Shown here one piece after another: positions 45,379 through 54,240 of a stretch of DNA of 64,000 nt; within the stretch, counting starts at the first letter, position 1; each line of letters starts with the position of its first letter. Location: positions 1 to 64,000 of the forward strand of contig NZ_CADIJY010000006.1 of assembly GCF_902859735.1 (NCBI RefSeq). Reading direction: 5' to 3'. A model generated the notes under the pieces. It worked only from the letters and a program-made list of their open reading frames with translations. It was not told where the DNA came from and ran no database searches. The DNA comes from Achromobacter aegrifaciens. Its GTDB lineage: Bacteria > Pseudomonadota > Gammaproteobacteria > Burkholderiales > Burkholderiaceae_B. Both the position numbers and the translations under genes were made by a program.

Positions 45379-46482
45379 TTATCTTCCAGACTTCAGCTCG
45401 GACCACATCCGGTTTTGCAGGCGTTGGATGTTCAAGGGCAGCGCCTTGATCACATACAGGGTCTTGGAGACGTCCGCCGGCGGGTAGATCATGGGGTTGT
45501 CGGCCACGTCCTTGACCACGAACTGCCGCGCCTCTTTGTTGGCGTTGGGATAGAACATGGTGTTGGTGATGGCCGCGTGCACCTTGGGCGTTTCGATGTA
45601 GTTGATGAAGGCCAGCGCCTCTTCGGGATGCGGAGCATCCTTGGGGATGACCATCAGGTCGAACCACGCGGGCGCGCCGCCCTTGGGGATGAAGTAGTTC
45701 ACTTCATAGGACTTCTTGGCGTCCTGGGCGCGCTTGCGAGCGATCATCACGTCGCCGGAAAAGCCGTAGACCATGCACAGGTCTCCCACGGCGAGCTCGT
45801 CGATATAGCCCGACGAGCTGAACTGGCGGATGTACGGGCGGATCTTCATCAACACGTCCAGCGCGGCCTTGTAGTCGTCGGCGTTGGTGCTGTTGGGATC
45901 CTTGCCCAGGTACTTCAGCACGGCCGGGAACACCTGGGCGGCTTCGTCCAGCATGGAGATGCCGCACTCTTTCAGCTTGGCGGCGTTCTCGGGCTTGAAG
46001 ATCATGTCCCAGTTGGCCAGGTCCACGCCGTCGCCCATGATCTGCTTGACCTTGGTGACGTTGTAGCCCAGGCCATTGGTGCCGTAGCCCCAGGGAATGG
46101 CGTATTCGTTGCCAGGATCGACGGTGGCGACCAGCGCCATGATTTCGGGATCCAGGTACTTCCAGTTCGGGATCTTGGACTTGTCCAGCTTCTGGAACAG
46201 GCCGGCTTCGATCTGGCGCGAGGCGTAATGCGTGGACGGGACAACGACGTCATAACCCGACTTGCCGGCCAACAACTTGGCCTGCAGGGTGTCGTTGCTG
46301 TCGTAGACGTCATAGCGGACCTTGATGCCGGTTTCCTTTTCAAAACCGGGAATTGTGTCCGGAGCCGTGTATTCGGCCCAGTTGTAGACGTTGACGACCT
46401 TGTTCTGCGCCACCGCCGCCGACGAGGCCGCCATGACCAGCATCGCCCCAAGCGCCAAGCGCATACCCGCCCGTAGTTTCAT
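45379..46482 (-). CDS. potF: Putrescine-binding periplasmic protein PotF
   Basis: This soluble receptor delivers putrescine to PotGHI. The 367-residue precursor has a clear signal peptide (ending SSAAVAQ). The mature start KVVNVYNWAEYTAPDTIPGFE is typical of PotF/PotD. Trp and Asp residues that line the polyamine site are recognisable in NWAEY, PSTHYASRQI and IPWGYGTNGLGYN. ATG at 46482 is preferred over the GTG one codon upstream because of SD spacing. Confidence 0.94.
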   Translation of the reverse strand: MKLRAGMRLALGAMLVMAASSAAVAQNKVVNVYNWAEYTAPDTIPGFEKETGIKVRYDVYDSNDTLQAKLLAGKSGYDVVVPSTHYASRQIEAGLFQKLDKSKIPNWKYLDPEIMALVATVDPGNEYAIPWGYGTNGLGYNVTKVKQIMGDGVDLANWDMIFKPENAAKLKECGISMLDEAAQVFPAVLKYLGKDPNSTNADDYKAALDVLMKIRPYIRQFSSSGYIDELAVGDLCMVYGFSGDVMIARKRAQDAKKSYEVNYFIPKGGAPAWFDLMVIPKDAPHPEEALAFINYIETPKVHAAITNTMFYPNANKEARQFVVKDVADNPMIYPPADVSKTLYVIKALPLNIQRLQNRMWSELKSGR

Positions 46483-46626
46483 CACCAGCCCCCTTGCGTT
46501 ATGCCGTATGTGACAGGAGTACCAAAAGGCGAAATGATAAAGCTTTTTAGCGAGGACCTGCCCAACTTTGCCGGGTGATTGGCGCGATTTGGGCCAGATG
46601 GCGGCATTTGGCCGCCCCCGCCGGGA

Positions 46627-47364
46627 TCAGTGCTGGATCCCCACGCCCCAGGCCGTCCAGTAGCTGTCGCGCAGGCGCAGCCAGAAGCGCTCGCCCTCTT
46701 CCCCGGCGACCTTGCGCAGCGAACGGCGCAGGCGTTCCAGGTTGGCCTCGCGCTGGCGGTCGGACAGGGAACCTTGCGTGCCGCGGTCGAAATCGATCAG
46801 CCAGATGCGACCGTCGCTGCCCACCAGGATGTTGAAGGCATTGAGGTCTGCATGCCAGACGCCCGCCCGGTGCATGCGCACGATGGCCTCGGCCGCCGCC
46901 TGCCAGACCGGCTCGGCCAGCATGTGGGCCAGCGGCCGCACGCCGGGAATGCGCTCGACCACGATGGCGGCGCGGTAGATCGGGCCTTGCCGCCAATAGG
47001 CGGCGGCCAGCGGCGCAGGCACCGCCAGGCCCTGGGCGCGCATGGCGGCCAGCAGGCGGTATTCGCGAAAGCTGCGGGTGCGGGCCTCGCCGTTCCAGAG
47101 ATAGGCGTCGCGGCTGATGCGCGCGATCATCCCGCCGCGGCGGTAGCGGCGCAGCACGCCCTGCCAGCCCGCCCCCTGCACGAACCAGGCGGCCTGGCGT
47201 CCGCCGGCATCCACCGGCCGCGCCCGATCGCCATAGTGCGCCGGGTTGAACAGGTCCGGGCCGGCTTCTGTCAGGCGCGAGGGATCGCTCAGCATGGCTC
47301 CGCCCAGGGGGCCGGACCAGGCCTGGCGCCGTTCGCCGGATCGGGAATCGCCTTCAGCCTTCAC
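46627..47364 (-). CDS. kdkA: 3-deoxy-D-manno-octulosonic acid kinase
   Basis: KdkA phosphorylates the Kdo residue of LPS inner core at the 4 position using ATP. The protein kinase-like fold is shown by HADLNAFNIL (catalytic Asp173 and Asn178) and LIDFDRG (metal-binding Asp191), and YRRGGMIARISRDAYLW matches known KdkA. The GTG at 47364 gives 245 residues and overlaps the globin stop by 11 bp; the ATG at 47295, right after GGAG, would give 222. Together with lpxO and the core glycosyltransferases it supports a modified LPS. Confidence 0.88.
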   Translation of the reverse strand: MKAEGDSRSGERRQAWSGPLGGAMLSDPSRLTEAGPDLFNPAHYGDRARPVDAGGRQAAWFVQGAGWQGVLRRYRRGGMIARISRDAYLWNGEARTRSFREYRLLAAMRAQGLAVPAPLAAAYWRQGPIYRAAIVVERIPGVRPLAHMLAEPVWQAAAEAIVRMHRAGVWHADLNAFNILVGSDGRIWLIDFDRGTQGSLSDRQREANLERLRRSLRKVAGEEGERFWLRLRDSYWTAWGVGIQH

Positions 47365-47776
47365 GATTGCGCATCCAGTCGGCTACGCCGTAGAAGGACT
47401 GCAGCAGGCGTTCGACCAGGGCCGGTTCGATCCCCTGGTCTTCCATGGCCCGGCCAATGCAGGTCACCCACTGGTCGCGCTCGACCTCACCGATCGAGAA
47501 CGGCAGGTGGCGGGCGCGCAGCCGGGGATGGCCGAAGCGTTCTATATAGTGGTCCGGGCCGCCAAAGTAACCGCAAAGAAACCAGAACAGCTTGTCGCGC
47601 GCCTGGTCCAGGCTGGGACCATGGGCCGCCCGCAGCTCCTTCAGGTCGGGCTCCATGTCCATTAGGTCATAGAAGCGGTCCACCAGGGCGCGCACGCCCG
47701 GCTCGCCGCCAAGTAGGTCAAAAATGCTGCTGGAGTTTTCCACGGGTTCGGTAATCGTATGGACGCGCGTCGGCAT
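47354..47776 (-). CDS. Group II truncated haemoglobin
   Basis: This 140-residue 2-on-2 globin binds haem and O2 or NO. It has Tyr36 at B10, the proximal His90 in FGHPRLRARHLPF, and Trp103 (the invariant G8 Trp of group II) in RDQWVTCIGRAM. The start overlaps the permease stop as TGATG, and its end overlaps kdkA, so it is translated from within a three-gene unit. Probable role in NO or oxygen chemistry; the link to LPS and export genes is unexplained. Confidence 0.92.
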   Translation of the reverse strand: MPTRVHTITEPVENSSSIFDLLGGEPGVRALVDRFYDLMDMEPDLKELRAAHGPSLDQARDKLFWFLCGYFGGPDHYIERFGHPRLRARHLPFSIGEVERDQWVTCIGRAMEDQGIEPALVERLLQSFYGVADWMRNREG

Positions 47777-50307
47777 CAGGTTTCTCGTAGGGTGACCAGG
47801 GGCGGCGTGCGCAACACGCCGCGCAGGGCCAGGGCGCCGCCGGCCCAGGCGCCCAACATGCCCGCGGCGATGCCCGCCAGCCACGGCCAAAGGCTAAGAG
47901 TAATAGTGAAATCAAAGACCTGCGTTGACAAAGCCCAAGCGATTGCGGTGGCGCCGGCCGCTGCCAGCAGACCAGCCAGGCCACCCACGGCCCACAGCTC
48001 GATGCGCTGGGAGCGCGCCAGCTGGCTACGGGTGGCGCCCAGAGCGCGCAGCACGGCGGCTTCGCGCATGCGCTCGTCGCGCGTGGCCGTCAGCGCCGCG
48101 GACAGCACCAGCACGCCGGCGGCCAGCGTGAACAGGAACAACAGTTGAACGGCTTTCCCCACTTCGTTCAGTACTGATTGCAGCTGTTGCAGGATGGCGC
48201 CTACGTCGAACACCGTCAGGTTCGGGAACTCGCGCACCAGCGCGGGCAGGACCGAGGCCTTTTCGGGCGGCAGGTAGAAGGACGTGATCCAGCTCTGGGG
48301 CATGTCGGCCAACGCGGCGGGCGTCAGGATGGCGAAAAAATTGACGCGCATCGTATCCCAATCGACCCGTCGGGTGCTGGTGACTGCCGCCTCGACCTGC
48401 TGCCCCGCCACATCGAAGGTCATCTTGTCGCCCAGCGCCAGGCCCAGGCTCTTGGCCAGGCCTGACTCCAGCGACACCTCGGACGCGCCCGGCTCCAGCC
48501 AGCGGCCCTGCTCGATACGGTTGGAAGACGGCAATTCGTCGCCATAGGACAGGTTGAACTCGCGGTCCACCAGCCGCTTGGCGCGGGGCTCCTCGTAGTC
48601 GTCCGGCCCCACGGGCTTGCCGTTGATGGCGATCAGCCGCCCGCGCACCATCGGCGCCAGCGTGATGCGGCCCAGGCCTTCGCGGGTGAGCGCGTCGGTC
48701 ACGGCCTGGCGCTGGTCCGGCTGCACATTGATGAGGAAACGGTTGGGTGCGTCCGGCGGCAAGGTCCGCTGCCAGCCCTGGATCAGGTCGGTGCGCGTCA
48801 TGGTCAGCAACAACAGCGCCATCAGGCCCACCGCCAAAGCGCACACCTGGGTGATGGTAGCGGCGCGCCGGCGCACTACGCCAGCCAGCGCGAAACGCAG
48901 CGCCGGCAGGCCGGCGGCCAACCGGCGCACGCGCGCCAGGCCCAGGATGCAGAGCCAGGCCACCAGCGCGAACACGGCGAAGGCTCCCAAGAAGCCGCCC
49001 GCCACCACGCCGCCCAGCTTGGCGTCGCCGGCAAACCACCAAATCAGTAGCGCGAAGCCCGCGGCCCCCAGGACATAGCCCAGGGCGCTGCGCGCGCTGA
49101 GCGCGTCGGCGTCGCGGCGCAGCACCCGGGCCGGCGGCACGTGGCGCAGTTGGGCCAGCGCCGGCAAGGCAAAACCCAGCAACAGCAAAAGGCCGGTCAA
49201 CAGCCCCTGCAAGGCCGGGATGGCCGAGGGCGCAGGCAAGCTGGTATCGATCAGCGAACCCAGCAGCATGACCAGCACCTGATGCACCGCATAACCCAGC
49301 AGGCAGCCCGCGGCCGACGAGAACAGGCCGACCAGGGTGAACTCCAGCGTCAGCATGCGCGACACTTGCGACTGCACCGCCCCCAGGCAGCGCATGACCG
49401 CGATGCCGTCGCGGTGGCGCGTCATGTAGCGGCCGGCGGCCAGGGCCACGGCCACGGCCGATATCAGCACCGCCAGCAGCGCGACCAGCGACAGGAAGCG
49501 CTGCGCCCGGTCCAGCGTGCGGCGCACTTCGGGCCGGCCGGACTCCAGGGTGGCAACCTTCTGGCCGCGCTTCAGATTCTGCTTGAGCCACGTCGAGTAG
49601 CCCGCCACGGCGTCGGGCTGGCCCGCAACCAGCATGGCGTAGCCGATGCGGCTGCCCGGCGCGATCAGGCCGGTGGCGGGCAGATCGCTGGCGCGCAGCA
49701 GCACCCGCGGCGCCACGTTGACGAATTGCATGCCGCGGTCCGGCTCATAGGTAATGACGCGGTCCACCCGCAGGTGGGCGTCACCCACGTTCAGCGTGTC
49801 GCCCACCTTCAGGTTCAGCAGGGACAGCAATTGGGCGTCCACCCAGACCGCCCCTTCAGGCGGAATATCGCGAGTCGGGGCATCGGGTTCGAACGGTGCG
49901 CCCGCCACGCGCAGGGCGCCGCGCAGCGGATAGCCCGGCTCCACCGCCTTCAGCGCAGCCAGTTGGGCGCCGTCTCCGGCTCCGACCATGGAGGGAAACT
50001 GCCAGGTGCTGGAGACGGCCAAACCGCGTTCGCGGGCCTGGTCCATGAAGGCCGCTGGCACCGGCTCGTCGGCGTCCAGCACCAAGTCGGCGCCCAGCAT
50101 CTGCCCGGCGTCGCGCTCCAGCGCCCGGCCGACCCGGTCCGCCAGGAAGCCGACGCTGGTCACCGCGGCAACCGCCACGACCAGCGCCAGCACCAGCAGC
50201 CGCAGTTCCCCGGCGCGGGCGTCGCGCATCATCATCCTGGCGCCCTGGCGCAAGGTGGACCAAAAACCTGGGCGCCTGGCCCGTGACGTATCAGGGAAAT
50301 CCATCAT
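47776..50307 (-). CDS. ABC transporter permease, FtsX-like (YbbP type)
   Basis: This 843-residue membrane protein has two FtsX/MacB-type permease units (about 255-400 and 720-840), two periplasmic regions and about ten helices. It resembles YbbP, the permease partner of the YbbA ATPase, but no ATPase gene lies next to it in this window. The family is associated with lipoprotein or envelope functions, not with nutrient uptake. It starts with two consecutive ATG codons. Confidence 0.85.
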   Translation of the reverse strand: MMDFPDTSRARRPGFWSTLRQGARMMMRDARAGELRLLVLALVVAVAAVTSVGFLADRVGRALERDAGQMLGADLVLDADEPVPAAFMDQARERGLAVSSTWQFPSMVGAGDGAQLAALKAVEPGYPLRGALRVAGAPFEPDAPTRDIPPEGAVWVDAQLLSLLNLKVGDTLNVGDAHLRVDRVITYEPDRGMQFVNVAPRVLLRASDLPATGLIAPGSRIGYAMLVAGQPDAVAGYSTWLKQNLKRGQKVATLESGRPEVRRTLDRAQRFLSLVALLAVLISAVAVALAAGRYMTRHRDGIAVMRCLGAVQSQVSRMLTLEFTLVGLFSSAAGCLLGYAVHQVLVMLLGSLIDTSLPAPSAIPALQGLLTGLLLLLGFALPALAQLRHVPPARVLRRDADALSARSALGYVLGAAGFALLIWWFAGDAKLGGVVAGGFLGAFAVFALVAWLCILGLARVRRLAAGLPALRFALAGVVRRRAATITQVCALAVGLMALLLLTMTRTDLIQGWQRTLPPDAPNRFLINVQPDQRQAVTDALTREGLGRITLAPMVRGRLIAINGKPVGPDDYEEPRAKRLVDREFNLSYGDELPSSNRIEQGRWLEPGASEVSLESGLAKSLGLALGDKMTFDVAGQQVEAAVTSTRRVDWDTMRVNFFAILTPAALADMPQSWITSFYLPPEKASVLPALVREFPNLTVFDVGAILQQLQSVLNEVGKAVQLLFLFTLAAGVLVLSAALTATRDERMREAAVLRALGATRSQLARSQRIELWAVGGLAGLLAAAGATAIAWALSTQVFDFTITLSLWPWLAGIAAGMLGAWAGGALALRGVLRTPPLVTLRET

Positions 50308-50410
50308 TCCACAATGTTAACCAACGGCCTAGATCGGGGCCGAATCCCGATATCATCCCGGGGCGGGAGGCTAAGCCACCCATAAAGATACTCAAAACCT
50401 GGAGAAGACG

Positions 50411-51385
50411 ATGCGTAAATCCTGGCTTGCCGCCACGATACTGGCCGCCTGCACGGCCGCAACCGCCCTGCCCGCCGTGGCGCAGAACACCCTGAAGATG
50501 GCCTACGCGCTGTCCACGTCCTCGCACTATGGCGCCGGCGCCGACGCGCTGGCCAAGTCCATCGAAGCCTCCACGGGCGGGAAGTACAAGGTACAGCAAT
50601 TCGCCAACAGCGCGCTGGGCGGCGAACGCGAAGTGATCGAAGGCCTGCAGATCGGCACCATCGACCTGGCCATCGTGTCCACCGGCGCCACGCTGAACTT
50701 CGTTCCCGAAACCGGCGTGTTCGACATCCCCTTCCTGCTGCGCGACCTGCCGCACGCCCGCAACGTGCTCGACAGCAAGATCGGACAAGATATGCTGGCA
50801 AAGTTCCCCAGCCGCGGCATCATCGCCCTGGCCTGGGGCGAACAGGGCTTCCGCCACCTGACCAACAACGTCCGCCCGGTCAAGACGCCGGCCGACGCCA
50901 AGGGCCTGAAGATCCGGACCACGGAAAACCCGATCCACATCACGGCCTTCCGCCAGATCGGCATCCTGCCGACCCCCATGGCCTGGCCTGAAGTCGCCAC
51001 CGCCCTGCAGCAAGGCACCATCGATGGCCAGGAGAACCCGCTGTCGGTGATCACCTCGGCCAAGCTGTCGCAGATGCAGAAATACCTGTCCTTGACCGGC
51101 CACGTCTACGGCCCGGCCCTGGTGCTGATGTCGGCCAACGTGTACGAGGGCCTGTCGGCCGCGGACAAGGCCAACTTCGACAAGGCTGGCAAGGAATCCG
51201 CCCAGGCCATGCGCGCCTACGTGGACAACATCGAGAAGACGGGCGTCGAACAACTGAAGAAGGAAGGCATGCAGGTGACCGAAGTGGACCGCGCCGCCTT
51301 CGCCGCCGCCGTCGAGCCCGCCTACCCCGAGTACTACAAGAAGTTCGACAAGAAGCTGATCGACGCGATCCGCGACACCAAGTAA
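50411..51385 (+). CDS. dctP: TRAP transporter substrate-binding protein (DctP family)
   Basis: This 324-residue periplasmic receptor has a signal peptide ending TALPAVAQ. Features include LGGEREVIEGLQIGTIDLAI, the ligand-binding Arg in LKIRTTENPIHI, and ALQQGTIDGQENPLSVI. GGAG lies 6 bp before the ATG. It heads a P-Q-M operon, with two hairpins between P and Q that may lower dctQM relative to dctP. It differs clearly in sequence from the DctP at 2811-3803, so the substrate probably differs too. Confidence 0.93.
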   Translation: MRKSWLAATILAACTAATALPAVAQNTLKMAYALSTSSHYGAGADALAKSIEASTGGKYKVQQFANSALGGEREVIEGLQIGTIDLAIVSTGATLNFVPETGVFDIPFLLRDLPHARNVLDSKIGQDMLAKFPSRGIIALAWGEQGFRHLTNNVRPVKTPADAKGLKIRTTENPIHITAFRQIGILPTPMAWPEVATALQQGTIDGQENPLSVITSAKLSQMQKYLSLTGHVYGPALVLMSANVYEGLSAADKANFDKAGKESAQAMRAYVDNIEKTGVEQLKKEGMQVTEVDRAAFAAAVEPAYPEYYKKFDKKLIDAIRDTK

Positions 51386-51393
51386 GCAGGGGC

Positions 51394-51448
51394 CGCCCCG
51401 ATCCGGGGCGCATCCCCTTGGCGGCGGGATCCCGGTCCCGCCGCTTTT
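51394..51448 (+). terminator. Tandem hairpins between dctP and dctQ (attenuator)
   Basis: CGCCCCG-ATC-CGGGGCG (51394-51410) is followed by a stronger stem GCGGCGGGA/TCCCGCCGC (51421-51429 with 51436-51444) and TTTT. A partial terminator here would let the cell make more binding protein than membrane subunits. Confidence 0.7.
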
Positions 51449-51486
51449 GTTCCCATCCTTTGCGTACAACGCCAACGGGATTCATC

Positions 51487-51987
51487 ATGCGTTTGCTCTG
51501 CGCCTTCGACCGCGGCCTGTTCAAACTGGTCTCGGTCCTTGCCCAACTGCTGCTGGTGGCCGCCGCGGCCGCCGCCTTCTACCAAGTCATCGCGCGCTTC
51601 GTGCTGCACTCCCCGGCCGACTGGAGCGAGGTGCTGACCCGCGCCCTCCTGATCTGGACCGTGCTGCTGGGCGTGGCCCTGGCCTTTCGCCACGGCGCCA
51701 TGATCAGCGTGGAACTGCTGCGCAACCTGCTGGGCGGCACGCGCCGCCGCGTGCTCGAAGCCGTGATCGGCCTGATCTGCGCCGGATTCCTCGGCTTTCT
51801 GGCCTGGATTGGCGGCAACATGACCTACCGCGTGCGCTTCCAGACCGTGCCGAGCCTGGACATTTCGATTTCCTGGATCTATCTGGCCATCCCCGTGGGC
51901 GCCACCCTGGCCGCCATCGCCGTGCTGGCCCGCTGGTGCGCCGGCGAAGAAGACGACGTGCCTGTGCGCAACGACGCGCAAGGCTGA
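51487..51987 (+). CDS. dctQ: TRAP transporter small permease (DctQ)
   Basis: This 166-residue four-helix subunit shows the family's ADWSEVLTRALLIWTVLLGVALAFRHGAMISVELL. ATG at 51487 is chosen because the upstream frame lies in the hairpin region. It is followed 36 bp later by dctM. Confidence 0.92.
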   Translation: MRLLCAFDRGLFKLVSVLAQLLLVAAAAAAFYQVIARFVLHSPADWSEVLTRALLIWTVLLGVALAFRHGAMISVELLRNLLGGTRRRVLEAVIGLICAGFLGFLAWIGGNMTYRVRFQTVPSLDISISWIYLAIPVGATLAAIAVLARWCAGEEDDVPVRNDAQG

Positions 51988-52023
51988 GCCGCCCCCCACA
52001 GAACATAAGCAGCAGATATCGCC

Positions 52024-53301
52024 ATGTCCCAATTAATGATTGTCTCGATGCTGATTTTCTTCGGGCTGTCCGTGCCGGTCGCCGTGTCGATCGGCCTGGC
52101 CAGCCTGGCGGGAGTCGGCGCCGCCGGCCTGCCCTGGGTGGTGGTGGCCCAGCAACTCTTCGCCGCGCTGGACAAGTACCCGCTGGTCGCCATCCCCTTC
52201 TTCATCCTGGCCGGCAACCTGATGGAAGCCGGCGGCATCTCCGAACGCATGGTGGAGTTCGCCAAGAGCGTGGTGGGCGGCATCCAGGGCGGCCTGGCCT
52301 GCACCTGCGTGCTGACCTGCATGATCTTCGCCGCCGTGGCTGGCTCCAGCGTGGCCACCACCTTCGCGGTGGGCGCGATCCTGATTCCCGCCATGATCCG
52401 GCACGGCTACCCCGCGCCCTTCGCGGCGTCATTGCAGGCCAGCGCGGCGGAACTGGGCGTGATCATCCCGCCGTCCATCCCGATGATCCTGTTCGCGGTG
52501 TCCACCGACACCTCGACCGGCGAACTGTTCATCGCCGGCGTCATGCCCGGCATCCTGATCGGCGTGGCGCTGATGCTCTACGTCTGGCTCTACGCCAAGC
52601 GCAACAACCTGGGCAAGCGCGACGGCGAAGGCCGCCTGCCGCTGTGGCCTGCGTTCAAGAACGCCTGGCTGGCGCTGATGATGCCGGTCATCATCCTGGG
52701 CGGCATCTACGGCGGCATCTTCACGCCAACCGAAGCCTCGGTCGTGGCAGTGATGTACGCCGTGGTGGTGGGCAAGTTCATCTACCGCCGCCTGAGCTTC
52801 AAGCAGCTGTCCGCCACGCTGCACAAGTCGGTGGTGTCGACGGCGGTGATCATGTTCGTGATCGCCAATGCCGGCATCTTCAGCTTCCTGCTCAACCGCG
52901 CGGGCATCCCGGACGCGCTGGGCGTGTGGCTGGCGCAGATCTTCGACACCAAGTTCACCTTCCTGATGGGCGTGAACGCGGCGCTGTTCGTGATCGGCAT
53001 GTTCATCGAAACCTCGGCATCCATCGTGGTGCTGGCGCCCTTGCTGCTGCCGGTGGCGCTGAAATTCGGCGTGGAGCCGGTGCACTTCGGGATCATCATG
53101 GTGGTGAACCTGGCGCTGGGGATGATTACGCCGCCGTTCGGCGTGAATCTTTTCGCGGCTTGCGCAGTGGCCAAGTTGCCGTTGGAGAGGTTGATCAAGC
53201 CGTTGATTCCGTTTGTGGGGGTGGTGATTGTTTGCCTGATGGTCATTACTTATTGGCCGGGGTTGTCGCTGGGGTTGCGGGATCTGGTCTACGCTAAGTA
53301 G
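52024..53301 (+). CDS. dctM: TRAP transporter large permease (DctM)
   Basis: The 425-residue large permease has conserved IPFFILAGNLMEAGGIS, AAVAGSSVATTFAVGAILIPAM, ELGVIIPPSIPMILFAV and NLALGMITPPFGVNLFAA. It ends 46 bp before repeat copy B, which its transcript enters. Confidence 0.95.
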   Translation: MSQLMIVSMLIFFGLSVPVAVSIGLASLAGVGAAGLPWVVVAQQLFAALDKYPLVAIPFFILAGNLMEAGGISERMVEFAKSVVGGIQGGLACTCVLTCMIFAAVAGSSVATTFAVGAILIPAMIRHGYPAPFAASLQASAAELGVIIPPSIPMILFAVSTDTSTGELFIAGVMPGILIGVALMLYVWLYAKRNNLGKRDGEGRLPLWPAFKNAWLALMMPVIILGGIYGGIFTPTEASVVAVMYAVVVGKFIYRRLSFKQLSATLHKSVVSTAVIMFVIANAGIFSFLLNRAGIPDALGVWLAQIFDTKFTFLMGVNAALFVIGMFIETSASIVVLAPLLLPVALKFGVEPVHFGIIMVVNLALGMITPPFGVNLFAACAVAKLPLERLIKPLIPFVGVVIVCLMVITYWPGLSLGLRDLVYAK

Positions 53302-53347
53302 GTCTGTTTGCAGGTTCTGTTGTAGTGGCGGGCGTCAGGGCTTCTTC

Positions 53348-53655
53348 GTAGGCCGCTCGCCGGCGCGGGCGCCTTGGCGGCGAGCGCCCACGATTGCGGT
53401 CCGGAGCCTTCGCTCCGGACTGCCCCTTCGTCATCTTCGTCCGGGCCTGCGGCCCTCCCTTCAGATTCCCTCGGGCGCATCGAGGTTGCTCGCCGCCAAG
53501 GCGCCCGCGCCGGCGAGCTACCGAATTCTTGGCCTGTTGCGCTGCTAGACCTGTGGTTGGTGGCGAGTCTTGCGTTGCCCGCTGCTTGCGGCCGCGCGGG
53601 CGGCCGCAAGCAGCATACGTGTTGATGGGCGTCGTGGCTGTCTGCGCTTGCGCGA
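53348..53655 (+). repeat. Structured intergenic repeat, copy B
   Basis: This 308-bp copy is read in the dctM direction. GTA and GGCC are followed by a 31-bp arm (53355-53385) that pairs perfectly with 53488-53518, then TAC. Inside are hairpin a (53399-53420) and hairpin b (53443-53455, stem GGGCC/GGCCC, changed on both sides relative to copies A and C). A 34-bp hairpin with 15-bp stem GCTGCTTGCGGCCGC (53581-53614) follows, and the end carries GCGCTTGCGCGA (53644-53655), which copy A also has. Confidence 0.85.
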
Positions 53656-53704
53656 ATACGGGGAACTGTTTGCTAATGGCACCTGCATCTGGGGTGTGGG
53701 CGGT

Positions 53705-53767
53705 GATGGGTGGCGCGCGGCGAGCAGCCGTTCACGCATCGAGATCCGTTCGCGCGCGCCACCCATC
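53705..53767. repeat. 15-bp perfect inverted repeat between copies B and C
   Basis: GATGGGTGGCGCGCG (53705-53719) is the exact reverse complement of 53753-53767, with a 33-nt loop. It lies in the 224-bp spacer between the two repeat copies and is not obviously part of either. Confidence 0.75.
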
Positions 53768-53773
53768 CGGCGT

Positions 53774-53856
53774 CGGAGTTGACATGGCGATTTGGCCGAC
53801 CTGTACTCATTGGCGGCGGAGTTGAAATGCCAATTGTTGGCCCACTGTGTATTGGC
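53774..53856. repeat. Imperfect tandem repeat, about 41 bp twice
   Basis: CGGAGTTGACATGGC... (53774-53814) and CGGAGTTGAAATGCC... (53817-53856) align along their length, both ending ATTGGC. Such spaced direct repeats occur near ends of some transposable elements, but no transposase is present, so the origin is undecided. Confidence 0.55.
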
Positions 53857-53879
53857 ATCCGAAATCAACCACCAACAGT

Positions 53880-54208
53880 GCGCAGCGTCATTGCAAATCG
53901 CAAGACACCGCGTAAGCCCCACGAGGCCGCCCGGGCGGCCGGCATGGGGCGGGCCCCGCAAGACCCGCCATCTCTCACCGCCCGTGACCAGAACGCCAAG
54001 AACACCGCCCCCCCGACTGACGTCAAGTTTCAAACGCCGGAGCCAGCCGCGCCGTGGGCCTGGGGCGAGCGGGGCGTCGATAAGCCCGAGGGAATCTGAA
54101 GGAACCGCCGAAGGCGGTGACGAAGATGACGACGGGGCAGTCCGGAGCGAACGCTCCGGACCGCAATCGTTGCCCCGCTCGCCCCAGGCCCACGGCGCGG
54201 CTGGCGCC
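53880..54208 (-). repeat. Structured intergenic repeat, copy C
   Basis: This third copy is read in the dppF direction. Its 34-bp arms (54172-54205 and 54042-54075) are perfectly complementary but unrelated in sequence to those of A and B. Hairpin a is at 54140-54161 and hairpin b at 54104-54118 (ACCGCC/GGCGGT, loop differing from A). The short palindrome module (53916-53950, inner GGCCGCCCGGGCGGCC at 53925-53940) is flanked by CGCAAGACACCGCGTA (53899-53914), identical to copy A. The left boundary is approximate. Confidence 0.82.
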
Positions 54209-54240
54209 TTAAGAACCAGGACGCAACAAGCAAACAACGA

